From assembly GCA_016708305.1 (NCBI GenBank), contig JADJGB010000008.1:372001-436000 (forward strand): 64,000 nt of DNA. The letters are read 5' to 3'. The notes under the pieces were generated by a model, which was given only the letters and a program-made list of their open reading frames with translations, ran no database searches and was not told the origin of the DNA. Made by a program: the position numbers and the translations under genes. This DNA is from Sphingobacteriales bacterium (GTDB lineage: Bacteria > Bacteroidota > Bacteroidia > Chitinophagales > Chitinophagaceae). This document shows, in pieces, positions 1 to 10,112 of the stretch. Position 1 is the stretch's first letter; every line of letters begins with the position of its first letter.

Positions 1-1084
1 AGCGCATTTTCCATAGTGAAAAATCAGGGGGAATCGTTTTGGTACTTTGTACGGCTTTGTCCTTAATCATCACAAACAGTAACTGGGGAGAAGGTTATCT
101 GGATTTTTGGAATATGAATGTTGCAGGCCACAGCCTGTCTCACTGGATTAATGATGGCTTGATGGCTATCTTCTTTCTGCTGATTGGTCTTGAACTGGAA
201 AGAGAAATTTATATTGGTGAGTTATCAAATCCAAAGGAGGCAATGTTACCGGTTTTTGGCGCTATTGGCGGTATGTTGCTTCCGGCAGGGATTTATCTGG
301 CTTTCAACTACGGTACGCCCCACCAGTCTGGCGCCGGCATACCTATGGCTACCGATATTGCATTTGCAATTGGCATATTGTCGCTGCTGGGAAATAAAGT
401 GCCTACCTCACTCAAAGTTTTTTTAACTGCCCTTGCAGTTATAGATGATCTGGGAGCTATATTGGTGATAGCAATTTTTTATACAAAGGAACTCTCATTA
501 TTTAATTTGGCAATAGCGCTTGGCATTTGGGGTTTGCTTTTTGTATGCAATCGACTTAAAGTAAGAAATCTGGCACCTTACCTGCTGGGAGGCGTAGCGA
601 TGTGGTATTTCATGCTTCAGTCTGGTGTACATGCCACCATCACCGGTGTTATTCTGGCTTTTGTAATTCCGTTTGGCAGTGGACGCAAAGAATCTACCTC
701 TTATATTTTGCAAAAATTTTTGCATATCCCTGTAGCCTTTTTCATATTACCCGTTTTTGCGTTGGCAAACACAGCGATAGTAATAAACGGAGGCTTTTCT
801 GAAATATTTTCGCACAATTATAATATCGGTATTTTCGGAGGATTGGTTGCCGGTAAACCTATCGGAATATTCTTGCTGAGCCTGTTTGCGGTTTTTGTAG
901 CCTCTGCAAGCTTCCTGAAGATGTACGATGGAAAGATATTTTGGGTGTTGGATTTTTGGGTGGCATTGGTTTTACCATGAGCATTTTTATTACATTTTTA
1001 GCTTTCAATGATCATTCGATTATAGACAGTGCAAAATTAACCATACTGGTTTCTTCGCTGATAGCGGGTATTTTAGGTTTTTGA
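1..1084 (+). CDS. nhaA: Na+/H+ antiporter NhaA (5'-truncated, frameshifted)
   Basis: C-terminal majority of an NhaA-type electrogenic Na+/H+ antiporter of the inner membrane. The gene enters from beyond the left edge and is open from base 3. Family landmarks are visible: WINDGLMAIFFLLIGLELERE near the start, TDIAFAIG, the ion-binding pair in AVIDDLGAI, and GGIGFTMSIFI near the end. The last motif is only reached after a one-base shift around 935-950, because the first frame ends at 980 in unrelated residues while the next frame carries the conserved helix to a stop at 1082-1084. A second shift in the five-T run at 1078-1082 would extend the tail to 1167 with a charged end (KKRISEEEPYDPEDLPSEKQW shape). 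I read both shifts as sequencing errors. Confidence 0.9.
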
Positions 1085-1272
1085 TTTTAAAGATGGTATT
1101 GAAAAAACGCATTTCAGAGGAAGAACCTTATGATCCCGAAGATTTACCATCAGAGAAGCAATGGTAATATTGAAACTGTCTGATATTGAAACTGCTTTTA
1201 TAGACATTTCGGGCTTTAAAACTAATTTTGAAGTTCAAATGTTAATAAGATAAGCCTTAAAATTTATTCATT

Positions 1273-3294
1273 TTGCCTTTCAATCTTCATAGCGCATTTG
1301 CTCCTGCCGGTGATCAGCCGGAGGCTATAAGGCAACTGACAGAAGGCTTAGTGAATGGAGAAAAATATCAAACACTCTTAGGCGTTACGGGTAGCGGCAA
1401 AACGTTTACAATGGCCAATGTGATTCAAAATGAGCAGAGGCCAACCCTGATTATTACGCATAACAAAACTCTTGTGGCGCAATTGTATGGCGAGTTCCGG
1501 CAATTTTTTCCCGAAAATGCAGTTGAATATTTTGTTTCTTATTATGATTATTATCAACCCGAAGCTTATATGCCGGTGGGTGATATTTACATCGAAAAAG
1601 ACCTTTCCATCAATGAAGAATTAGACAAACTTCGTTTACGAGCCACCACCAGTTTGCTTAGTGGACGAAGAGATATTGTCATTGTAGCATCTGTAAGTTG
1701 CATTTACGGTATGGGCAATCCTACTGATTATGAAAACGGTATTATCCGTATTGACAGAGGTCAAACCATTTCGCGGCAGGGGTTTTTACATGCCTTGGTC
1801 AATTCACTTTACAATAGAACTACGCTGGAATTTAATCGTGGGACTTTCAGGGTTAAAGGCGATACCGTGGACATCAACCTGCCTTATGTGGATTTTGGCT
1901 ATCGGATTACCTTTTTTGGAGATGAAATTGAAGAAATTGAAAGCATTGATGTAGTAACCGGCAGGCGTATAGGCAGTATGGATAATGCAGCTATTTTTCC
2001 GGCCAATCTTTATGTGGCTCCCAAAGACCAGTTGCAGCAAGTCATTTATGAAATTCAGGATGAAATGCATGCCCAAACGGAGTATTTCAAATCACAAAAC
2101 AAGCTAATTGAGGCGCAACGCATCAAAGAAAGAGTGGAGTATGATATTGAAATGATAAAAGAACTGGGATATTGCAGTGGTATTGAAAATTACTCAAGAT
2201 TTTTTGATCGTAGAAATCCGGGAACCCGGCCTTTCTGCCTGCTGGATTATTTTCCTAAGGACTACCTCACCATTATTGACGAAAGCCATCAAACCATGCC
2301 ACAGATAAGCGGTATGTACGGAGGCGACAGGAGTAGAAAGTTAGTATTAGTGGATTATGGTTTTCGCCTACCATCTGCTTTGGACAACCATGAATTTGAA
2401 AACCTGCAAAACCAGATGATATTTGTGTCGGCTACCCTGATAAATATGAATTGCAAAGTGCGAAGGCGTTGTGGTAGAGCAGGTGGTGCGCCCAACGGGT
2501 TTGCTGGATCCGCCTATTGAGGTGCGCCCCAGCCTGAATCAAATAGATGACCTCTTGGATGAAATTGATAAAAAAGTAAAAAAGGGCGATCGTGTTTTGG
2601 TAACCACGCTTACCAAGCGCATGGCAGAAGAAATGGACAAATATCTGCACCGTATCCAAATTAAATCTAAATATATTCACAGCGAAGTTGATACTTTGGA
2701 CAGGGTAGAAATCTTGCGCCAATTAAGGTTGGGTGAAATAGATGTGTTGGTAGGTGTAAATTTATTGCGCGAAGGTCTGGATTTACCCGAAGTAAGTCTC
2801 GTAGCCATTTTAGATGCAGACAAAGAAGGTTTCTTGCGGAATGAAAAATCGCTTACTCAAACAGCTGGGCGAGCTGCAAGAAATGTGGATGGCATTGTAA
2901 TTTTTTATGCTGATACCGTTACCGGAAGTATGCAGCGCACTATTGATGAAACTATCCGCAGACGCGAAAAACAGATTGCATATAATATTAAACACAGTAT
3001 TACGCCCCGAACTGTCATAAAATCAAAAGAACAGATTTTAAGCAAACATCGGTTTTAGATGTAAAAGGGTTTGATGAGAATGATAAATACGCAATCAGGT
3101 ATGATGAGGATATAGTGCAAGTTGCTGCTGAGGAACCAGCGGTATATAAAACCATTCCACAAGTTGAAAAAGCGATTGCAAAATTGAAAAAGGAAATGGA
3201 AAAGGCTGCAAAAGCGCTCGATTTTATGGAGGCAGCCCGCCTTCGTGACCAAATGTTCAGTTTGCAGGCAGAGCTGAAAGAAATGAAAAATTAG
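1273..3294 (+). CDS. uvrB: Excinuclease ABC subunit UvrB (three frameshifts)
   Basis: UvrB, the damage-verifying helicase-like subunit of nucleotide excision repair. The start is TTG, giving the usual beginning MPFNLHSAFAPAGDQPEAI. Walker A is GVTGSGKT (about residue 40), the beta-hairpin is YYDYYQPEAYMP, the DEAD-like box is DESH, motif VI is QTAGRAARN, and a C-terminal UVR motif lies at 3150-3285. The frame breaks three times: near 2436 (one C missing, so SATP becomes SATL), near 2464 (one G missing) and near 3043 (one A missing). Each break is explained by one lost base in a homopolymer. Repaired length is about 673 residues, the normal size for the family. UvrB is highly conserved and single-copy, so these are better read as sequence errors than decay. 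Confidence 0.95.
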
Positions 3295-3310
3295 AGGGTA
3301 TTATTGTTTT

Positions 3311-3982
3311 TTATTCAATAGACAATAACTCGCTTTTCCCTGATTTACTTTCGGTTTTTACCACTCCAAAATCAGGTACAAACCATTCAGTGCCTTCAAT
3401 TTTTATTGGAACTGCAAATCCCATGTTCAGCACCATTCTGGCGTTATAACTTATTCTATATGCATCCCAGGTGCCGGCAGGTGTTGTTACAGATTCTTTG
3501 GTATCTACTTTTCTGTTAGTAATTTCAAGTTTAATGTTAGCCGAAATTCCTGATTCTGTTTTCATGTCCATATCAAAAAAACCATCAGTTAGTGTTTGTC
3601 CAACACTTATTTTTGTAGGATATTCTAATGAAACTACTTTCCCCTTGGCATCGGCATTTTGAAATTGAGAAGTTTGTTGTGGAGAAAGAAGCATTTTCAT
3701 ATCTATTAATAACTGTCCGTTCCTGCATTTCATTTCTCCATTGGTTTGGCTGACAATTTTATCTTTTTTGTCAAAAAACTCAGAGATTACTGTTGCAGTT
3801 GCTAATCCGCCACTTTTATTTACATTGGATACCTTGTAAATATTTTTTCCGATTAGTTTATTCTTTTTGTCAAAATGCCCCATTGTAATTGTCTTATTAT
3901 TTTGTAAATAATAATAATTGCAATTTTGGGCGCTACAAACAATTGATATTAATAGCGCGAAGAATGGAAGAATAAATTTCAT
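3311..3982 (-). CDS. Exported DUF3108/TapB-like protein
   Basis: A 223-residue protein with a clear N-terminal signal peptide (MKFILPFFALLISIVCSAQ), so probably periplasmic. The remainder is predicted beta-rich. Two stretches, TPAGTWDAYRISY and EWFVPDFGVVKTES, resemble the repeated strands of DUF3108/TapB-like proteins, whose biochemical role is poorly defined. It is convergent with uvrB (17 bp apart) and stands alone. The family call is from motif resemblance only. Confidence 0.6.
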   Translation of the reverse strand: MKFILPFFALLISIVCSAQNCNYYYLQNNKTITMGHFDKKNKLIGKNIYKVSNVNKSGGLATATVISEFFDKKDKIVSQTNGEMKCRNGQLLIDMKMLLSPQQTSQFQNADAKGKVVSLEYPTKISVGQTLTDGFFDMDMKTESGISANIKLEITNRKVDTKESVTTPAGTWDAYRISYNARMVLNMGFAVPIKIEGTEWFVPDFGVVKTESKSGKSELLSIE

Positions 3983-4149
3983 ATATATTTATTTATAAAA
4001 TGCAAGGTATTAAGTATTAATTTGTTTGAGAATCCCTAATTTGAGTGATGTAAATATCATTTTCGGTATTAGGATTGACAGTAAATAAATCTGTGTCATT
4101 CAATATTATAATAAAATGTTAAATTTACAACGTCAAAATCAGTTCTAAG

Positions 4150-4849
4150 ATGAAAATATCCTTTTCACTGCTTTCGATTACAATTATTATGAATTTTGCA
4201 CAAGCACAACAATTGAAAACTGTTAGCTATAATGATGGTTCTCAAAATCTAACAGGGTTGGTTACTTCAAATGCGGATAGGAAATTACCCGGCGTATTAA
4301 TATTACCTGCCTGGAGGGGAATCGATCAAGAAGCAAAAGATGCTGCACTTGCTTTACAAAAACAAAATTATATTGTATTTATCGCCGATATATATGGAGA
4401 AGGTAATATCCTCGCCGATAATGCATTGGCAGGTAAAATGGCTGGAAAATTTAAACAAGATTACAAGGCTTACCAACATCGTATTTCCTTGGCTTTGGAA
4501 CAATTGAAAAAAATCAGGAGCTATACCTGATAAAATTGCAATTATCGGTTATTGTTTTGGAGGGGCATTGGAGGCAGCAAGGGCGAATCTGCCGGTGCAG
4601 GGTGTTGTATCTATTCATGGTGGATTAGACAAAGAACCTTCCAGAAAGAACGGAGTGCTGAACACTAAAATGCCTATTGAAAACCCGGCTGAGGACAGAG
4701 GTGTTACACCGGAGATCATGAGCCGGCTGATTGAAGAAATGAATGAAGGAAAGGCAGACTGGCAGATTATTACTTATGCGTATTCAAAACATACTTTTAC
4801 TGATCCCCGCTCGCCTGACTATAACGAAAAAATGGCGAAGAGAGCCTAG
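4150..4849 (+). CDS. Dienelactone hydrolase family protein (frameshifted)
   Basis: Alpha/beta hydrolase of the dienelactone hydrolase family with an N-terminal signal peptide ending near AQAQQ, so probably periplasmic. The nucleophile motif is GYCFGG (Cys), and the triad Asp and His are plausibly in PAEDRG and SKHTFT. The first frame stops at 4530. A one-base insertion in the seven-A run near 4506-4512 explains this, because the next frame continues directly as SGAIPDKIAIIGYCFGG to a stop at 4849. Repaired length is about 233 aa, normal for the family. The natural substrate cannot be told from sequence. The bases just before PAED read unlike the usual LHG and may hide a further error. Confidence 0.8.
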
Positions 4850-4944
4850 CAACATACTTTATTATTCCTGAATGAAGTTCTAAAATAATAAACTTTTACT
4901 GATCAAAAGGCTATTAATTTCGTATTAAATAAAAATTATTACTG

Positions 4945-4952
4945 TAAGTTTG
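4945..4952 (+). promoter_or_regulatory. Putative Bacteroidota -7 box (TAAGTTTG)
   Basis: Matches the TAnnTTTG consensus of the Bacteroidota primary sigma factor. It lies 35 bp before the ATG of the metalloprotease gene at 4988. The -33 element is not obvious. Confidence 0.45.
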
Positions 4953-4987
4953 TACAGTATTCAATAATTCAATAAAATCAAAGAAGA

Positions 4988-5971
4988 ATGAAAACTTACG
5001 TATCCATTTTGAAAATATTTTTAATCTCGTTTATGCTGGTTTCTGTGGTGCCGGTTTACGCACAAAAAACAAAAGTAACCAGTTGCGGTTATATCATTCC
5101 GCCCAAAAGCAAAAAGTCAATAACAAATTTTCAATCAGTTTATGAAGCCAGTAGTATTGTTAAGCAAATGCTGGACACTATCAATTGGAAGGAGAACTTC
5201 AGGTTACAGGAAAAATATGGTATTCAAAATGCCTATGCCACAATTATGAATAACCAACGTTGGATTGTGTATGATAATAATTTTCTGGAGGATATAGATG
5301 CTTACACTAAAACCAAATGGTCGAGTATTAGCATCATGGCGCACGAAATGGGACACCATTACTATAATCATGTGGTTAGTTCAACGGGTAGTACTATACC
5401 AAAGGAAATTGAAGCAGATTTCTTCAGTGGGTATTTGATGGCAAAAATGGGCGCTACCAAAGAACAATCTATTGCAGCAATAAGCACTATTGCCTCAGAC
5501 AGGGCCAGCAGTACCCACCCGGGAAAAGCAGACAGAATTAATGCTATATCGCAAGGCTGGGATAAAGCCGGTGTAAGTAACACTACTGCCAAAAACCCTC
5601 CCACCACTACAACCCAACCTGCTCCGGTACCGGCTCCCACTAAGCCTTCCACAGGCTCACAACCTGCGCCTACCATTCCCGGTGGTACTCAGCAAACCGA
5701 TCCTGCAAACGACCCCAGCTGGATAGCCTTATACATGCAGAGTAATAAAGATGAGGCTGTTTCACTAAGTGATGATGGAAAGAATTTTCAACAGGCAATG
5801 ATTAAAGCGGGTCAACCCTTTGTATTTAAGTTTGAAATATATAACTATGGTTGGCTAAGGTTAAAATATTACAATGGCTACAGAACTTACAAGCTGAACC
5901 ACGGGGCTGATTATTTCATTTTGTGGAATAGGCGTACGGGCAATTGGACGGTAAGCCAGATTCCTGATTAG
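4988..5971 (+). CDS. Secreted M48-like zinc metalloprotease
   Basis: A 327-residue exported protein with signal peptide (residues 1-25, ending VYAQ). The zinc site HEMGHH lies near residue 119, and the third ligand is probably the Glu of KEIEADFFSGY about 25 residues later, the arrangement seen in M48-type peptidases. A Pro/Thr-rich linker at about residues 200-240 separates the catalytic part from an unrecognised C-terminal domain of about 85 residues rich in Tyr/Trp. Unlike HtpX/Ste24 there are no membrane helices apart from the signal. The substrate is unknown. It stands alone with its own probable promoter. Confidence 0.8.
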   Translation: MKTYVSILKIFLISFMLVSVVPVYAQKTKVTSCGYIIPPKSKKSITNFQSVYEASSIVKQMLDTINWKENFRLQEKYGIQNAYATIMNNQRWIVYDNNFLEDIDAYTKTKWSSISIMAHEMGHHYYNHVVSSTGSTIPKEIEADFFSGYLMAKMGATKEQSIAAISTIASDRASSTHPGKADRINAISQGWDKAGVSNTTAKNPPTTTTQPAPVPAPTKPSTGSQPAPTIPGGTQQTDPANDPSWIALYMQSNKDEAVSLSDDGKNFQQAMIKAGQPFVFKFEIYNYGWLRLKYYNGYRTYKLNHGADYFILWNRRTGNWTVSQIPD

Positions 5972-6655
5972 AACGAAATAATTCTCCGAAAAATGGTAAA
6001 GGTTGTCCAGGCCTGATGTCTTTCATCGAAGAAATCAGGCATTTCATCGAAGGAATCGGGCATTTCATCGAATTTTTTAAAAACCGAACGGTAAGGGTTA
6101 TACTTTTACACCGGTTTAGAGGGCTTAAGAGTGGACTACGGGACCTTTCTAGGATGGACGTTTGCCACTCTTATTTTTTTTGCTTTTATCACTGTTTTGT
6201 ACGCTACCTGAGCGCTAGAAAAACATGGTTGATTATCAACTAATTATATTGCCAAATAAAATCATTCTGTCGCTCGTGAAAGTCATCAATGAAATATCGA
6301 AACTCCGGCGACTCCGCTATATTCTGCCAAAATTACAATTGGCGAAAACCAAAACCCTTCACCCAACCCATGGGCAATCTCAACCACTTGAAATGAAAAT
6401 TAAAAGAGTGGATGCCGCATTGCACAAAACAGGGGGTGCTGTTTTCATTTCTTAAGTCAGTTATTCAAAAATCGATGATTTCAATATCATGTTTATGCAG
6501 AAATAATGAATTTGGCCATAAAAATCCCCGACATAACCAAACATCTATTGTGGTAGTTCGTATGCTTTTTGGGGATTATGGCAAATTCTTTGCCCATCTG
6601 GTTAGTGAAGGACCGCTATACAATAAAGAAAGGCTTCCAAATTTCTTTTGAAAAT
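5972..6655. other. Gene-poor stretch with phased repeats
   Basis: About 680 bp without a convincing gene. It begins with three phased repeats (separate entry). A frame across about 6130-6210 encodes a hydrophobic run resembling one membrane segment (GTFLGWTFATLIFFAFITVL) ending at a stop at 6208-6210, without a recognisable start or partner domain, so it could be a gene remnant. Nothing else is supportable. Confidence 0.4.
6021..6072 (+). repeat. Three direct repeats with exact 21-bp period
   Basis: The decamer tttcatcgaa occurs at 6021-6030, 6042-6051 and 6063-6072, exactly 21 bp apart (two helical turns). The intervening bases are also similar (gaaatcaggca / ggaatcgggca). Direct repeats spaced by about two turns are the arrangement bound by LytTR-type response regulators. 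That makes an operator a reasonable inference, but no regulated gene follows clearly. Confidence 0.6.
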
Positions 6656-7843
6656 CTAATAAAATAAAGTTTTATAAGGATAACGGATTTTGTAAAAATC
6701 TTTCACCTTATTTAAGATCGTAGCACGCAGCGCTTCTACATTTCGTTTTTCGGTGGCCGAAACAAAAACCGCATGATCATTGGTTTCGTAATTCCATCGG
6801 TCATACAAGTCCTGCAAAATTTCTTTTTTGGTTTCTTCGTTCAGCCATTCGTCAAAAGTATTTTTTTCGTACAAATCCATCTTATTGAAAATGGTAATGG
6901 TGGGCTTCTCGTCTGCTTTCAGTTCGTGCAGGGTTTTGTTTACTACTGCCAACTGATCTTCATAGTTAGGGTGCGAAATATCCACCACATGTAGCAGAAT
7001 GTCGGCTTCGCGTACCTCATCCAGTGTGCTTTTGAAACTTTCTACCAGATGGTGGGGCAGTTTGCGAATGAAACCCACCGTATCACTCAAAAGAAATGGC
7101 GTATTTTCAAAAACCACTTTACTGGTGGTGGTGTCCAATGTGGCAAAGAGTTTGTTTTCTGCAAAAACCTCCCGTTTGCTTAATAGGCGCATGATTGTGC
7201 TTTTCCCCACATTGGTATAGCCCACCAATGCAACACGGATAAACTCGCCCCGGTCTTTTCTTTGGGTAAACGCTTGTTTGTCTATTTCCTGCAATTTTTT
7301 TCTCAATAGAGAAATTTTATCGCGCACAATACGGCGGTCGGTTTCAATTTCGGTTTCGCCCGGACCTCTGGTGCCAATACCGCCTCCAAGCCGTTCCAGG
7401 TGCTGCCACATACCGCGTAGCCGGGGAAGCAGGTATTGATATTGAGCCAGCTCTACCTGAGCCTTTGCCTGAGCAGTTTTGGCCCTCCGTGCAAAAATAT
7501 CGAGAATCAGGTCGGAGCGGTCTATGGCTTTTATACCCAAAACCTTTTCAATATTATTGATTTGAGCGCCTGAAAGCTCATCATCAAAAATGGCAATGTC
7601 TATTTCTTTTGCCTGAATATAATCTTTTATTTCTTCTAATTTTACTTTGCCGATAAATGTTCTTGAATCGGGTTGCTTCAATTTCTGTACAAAACGCTTT
7701 TTCGTTTCAGCGCCTGCTGTTTCCGCAAGAAATGCGAGTTCGTCCAGATATTCGGTTACCTGTTGCTCTGTCTGGTCTTTACCAATCAGGCCGATAATGA
7801 CAGCCTTTTCAACGCCCTGAATTATCTTTTTTCTTTCTATCAT
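6656..7843 (-). CDS. hflX: GTPase HflX
   Basis: Ribosome-associated GTPase HflX (395 aa), which splits stalled ribosomes under stress in the bacteria where it has been studied. The N-terminal HflX domain contains the Gly-rich segment GGGIGTRGPGETEIETD. The GTPase domain follows with G1 GYTNVGKST (near residue 210), G3 DTVGF and G4 NKMD. The frame is intact over its whole length. Start at 7843 is supported by a TACCTTTG box 17 bp upstream. The short C-terminal tail ends at RYPYKTLFY. Confidence 0.95.
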   Translation of the reverse strand: MIERKKIIQGVEKAVIIGLIGKDQTEQQVTEYLDELAFLAETAGAETKKRFVQKLKQPDSRTFIGKVKLEEIKDYIQAKEIDIAIFDDELSGAQINNIEKVLGIKAIDRSDLILDIFARRAKTAQAKAQVELAQYQYLLPRLRGMWQHLERLGGGIGTRGPGETEIETDRRIVRDKISLLRKKLQEIDKQAFTQRKDRGEFIRVALVGYTNVGKSTIMRLLSKREVFAENKLFATLDTTTSKVVFENTPFLLSDTVGFIRKLPHHLVESFKSTLDEVREADILLHVVDISHPNYEDQLAVVNKTLHELKADEKPTITIFNKMDLYEKNTFDEWLNEETKKEILQDLYDRWNYETNDHAVFVSATEKRNVEALRATILNKVKDFYKIRYPYKTLFY

Positions 7844-7859
7844 TCAATAAAATAAGTGG

Positions 7860-7867
7860 CAAAGGTA
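7860..7867 (-). promoter_or_regulatory. Putative -7 box of hflX (TACCTTTG)
   Basis: TAnnTTTG match on the minus strand, 17 bp upstream of the hflX ATG, implying a very short leader. Confidence 0.5.
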
Positions 7868-7896
7868 AGATAAGTTTTTAGCACGATGACAGGGTT

Positions 7897-10111
7897 TTAA
7901 AATCTGGCTGAAACAGTTTTCATATCTTCTGCAATACGACTGATAAATAAAAACTGGTCAAGAATGGGCTTGTACTCCATCAGAATGGTGCGGGTTTCGG
8001 TATCCATTAGGTTATGCTGAAGTTCTTTTCTCCTTTTTTCAACAATTTGATTTACCTGAACTTTTAGGTTTTTAGAAACATCGGTTGACACTTCCTTGGG
8101 CTCAATAGAATTATCTGTAAGAATCCGGTGGGTTGTACCTAAGTCCGAAAGGATGTCTTCGCCAATATCTTTAAAATCAAGAGAATGATATTTATAAGAT
8201 GTTTTTTGTGCAAAATGAGCCAAAGTAGCAATATGAGAATTAAGAGTATATATCAGGACGGTAAACTGGTGAATGTTTTTGATATTTTCCTGCTTGCTTT
8301 TTGGTTCGTTCATCATGCGGTTAAAGGCACCTGAAAGGTTGGATTGTGCAATAAAGGCATTTTTGCGCGATAACCTGTACTTCAGATCATCAAATTGACC
8401 AGTGATATATGTATTGCTTACTGTATTAAAATAAACAGAAGCATTTTCAATGGCCTTTTGCATATAATTCCTGATTTGCTCCTTTTCCCAGGAAGGCACA
8501 AAAATATAGGAGGAAAGAAAAGCGATTACCGAACCGATGAGAGTATCAACTACGCGATTTTCTATTACCGAAAGAAAATGGCTGGTATTGAGGATGTAAA
8601 ATAAAATCATTACATAACTCGTCATAAAAATGACACTTATCAAATAGTTTGTACGGATAAAACTATAGGTGATCAATATGAAGACAATCATTACTGCAAA
8701 CTTTGCCTGCTCCGAAGAGATGAGATACAAAATCAGAAAACTTAGTGCAGCGCCGGAAACAGTACCCAAAAGACGCTGATAGTTTCTTTGTTTGGAAAGG
8801 CTGTATGTAGGTTTTAAAATGACCAGTATAGTTAATAAAACCCAGTAACTGTAATCAAGTTTTAAAATGAAGGAAAGAATATAACCAATAGTGGTCGCAA
8901 TACTTACTCTGAGGGCATGACGGAAATGGTTTGAGTCGAATGAAAAATTTTCTTTCAATAGTTCGATGTCAAGATCGGGTGTAGAAACAAAAGAATCATA
9001 ATCTTTTGAAAGTTTGTATCCTTTAATTCTTTTTTTATCATATCGGGTGAAGTGATGCAGGGTATAAATTCTGACAACCATATCTTCCAGCATCTGCATT
9101 ATTTTGCGCATACTCACCAACGCTTCTATGTTCTTAGGGCTGCGGTTCTGAGCTGCAAATTCATCAAACTTGATTTTCAGGCCGATCAGCTCATTGTTTA
9201 AATCTTTTTGAAACTTTTGACGGAAAGCCTGCCTGAATGGACATTCCGATTTCAGTCAGTTCATTTACCATCTTCTGGATTATTTCTTTAAATTGGTCCA
9301 GAATATGGGTGTCGTCAAAATGGTCATGAAGCTCCTTATAGTTATAAAGCGTGGCAGTGGCTTTTTCAAAAAAATCAATGGATTCGATAAAGATAATCAG
9401 CAAAGTACGGCTCGTTACTGTGGATTGGCTGATGATTTGTCGGCTTTTGAAAATCATTTCTCTCAGTTGCTCCTGCTTGGCATGAACAGCCTCCTGTTGT
9501 ATCATCAGATCGGTGTAAGTCTTTTCATAATCAACAGTGGCATCATAAAAACAGGAACGGATTTTTAAATAGGCGGCAATAGATATGATGCAGTCGCCCA
9601 ATGCCCGCTGAACGATTTTGTACGGCCTGATACGGAAAAGGGCCAGTCTGAGTAAGATATACCACAGGCCACCACTGAAAAGAATCAGACTGTCTTCCAA
9701 TACCTGCCACCCTGTTTCATAGCGGTCAAGGCTTAGTACCATTATCAGCAAGCCCGCAAAGCCGATATTGTTTACTCTGTTACCATAAATGCCAATGAGC
9801 GTTAATATAAAACAAAAACCCGCGATGATAAAGCCCAGCAAAATATGCTGAGAATTGGAATATCCAATGATGGATGCAAGTATAAAAATCAGTAAAATCG
9901 TTGCTGCCATCCCGGTCATTCTTCTCTGGATAGGGCCCGGCACATCGGCTGTGCTGGTAACCATAGCTCCTAAGGAAACGAGTATCCCTGTTGACAGCTG
10001 GTCATAATAGCCAAATATAACTGCCGGTAAAATGATACCAATAGAAACTCTGACAGCATCACTGAAGTTATAACTGTTTATAAATTTTTTATATTCATTA
10101 ATGTAATTCAT
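7897..10111 (-). CDS. FUSC/YccS-family inner-membrane protein (one frameshift)
   Basis: Two consecutive frames form one FUSC-type protein of about 737 aa, the length of YccS/YhfK-like proteins. Each half has a cluster of hydrophobic helices followed by a soluble helical domain, giving the duplicated architecture of the family. The first part ends out of frame near 9193 and the second continues directly (DLNNELIGLKIKFDEF) after a one-base change in the A-run at about 9210-9216. The start is set at ATG 10111, where MNYINEYKKF begins 1 bp after the epimerase stop codon; a longer version would overlap that gene. Some family members export aromatic acids, but the substrate here is unknown. Confidence 0.85.
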
Positions 10112-10112
10112 G

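Noticed and set aside
6021..6072. CRISPR-like array
   Set aside because: Repeats are only 10 bp with 11-bp similar spacers and three copies; phased operator sites fit better.
6225..6651. Overlapping open frames of 76-79 codons in the 6.2-6.65 kb region
   Set aside because: No starts with promoter support, no family features, composition like random frames.
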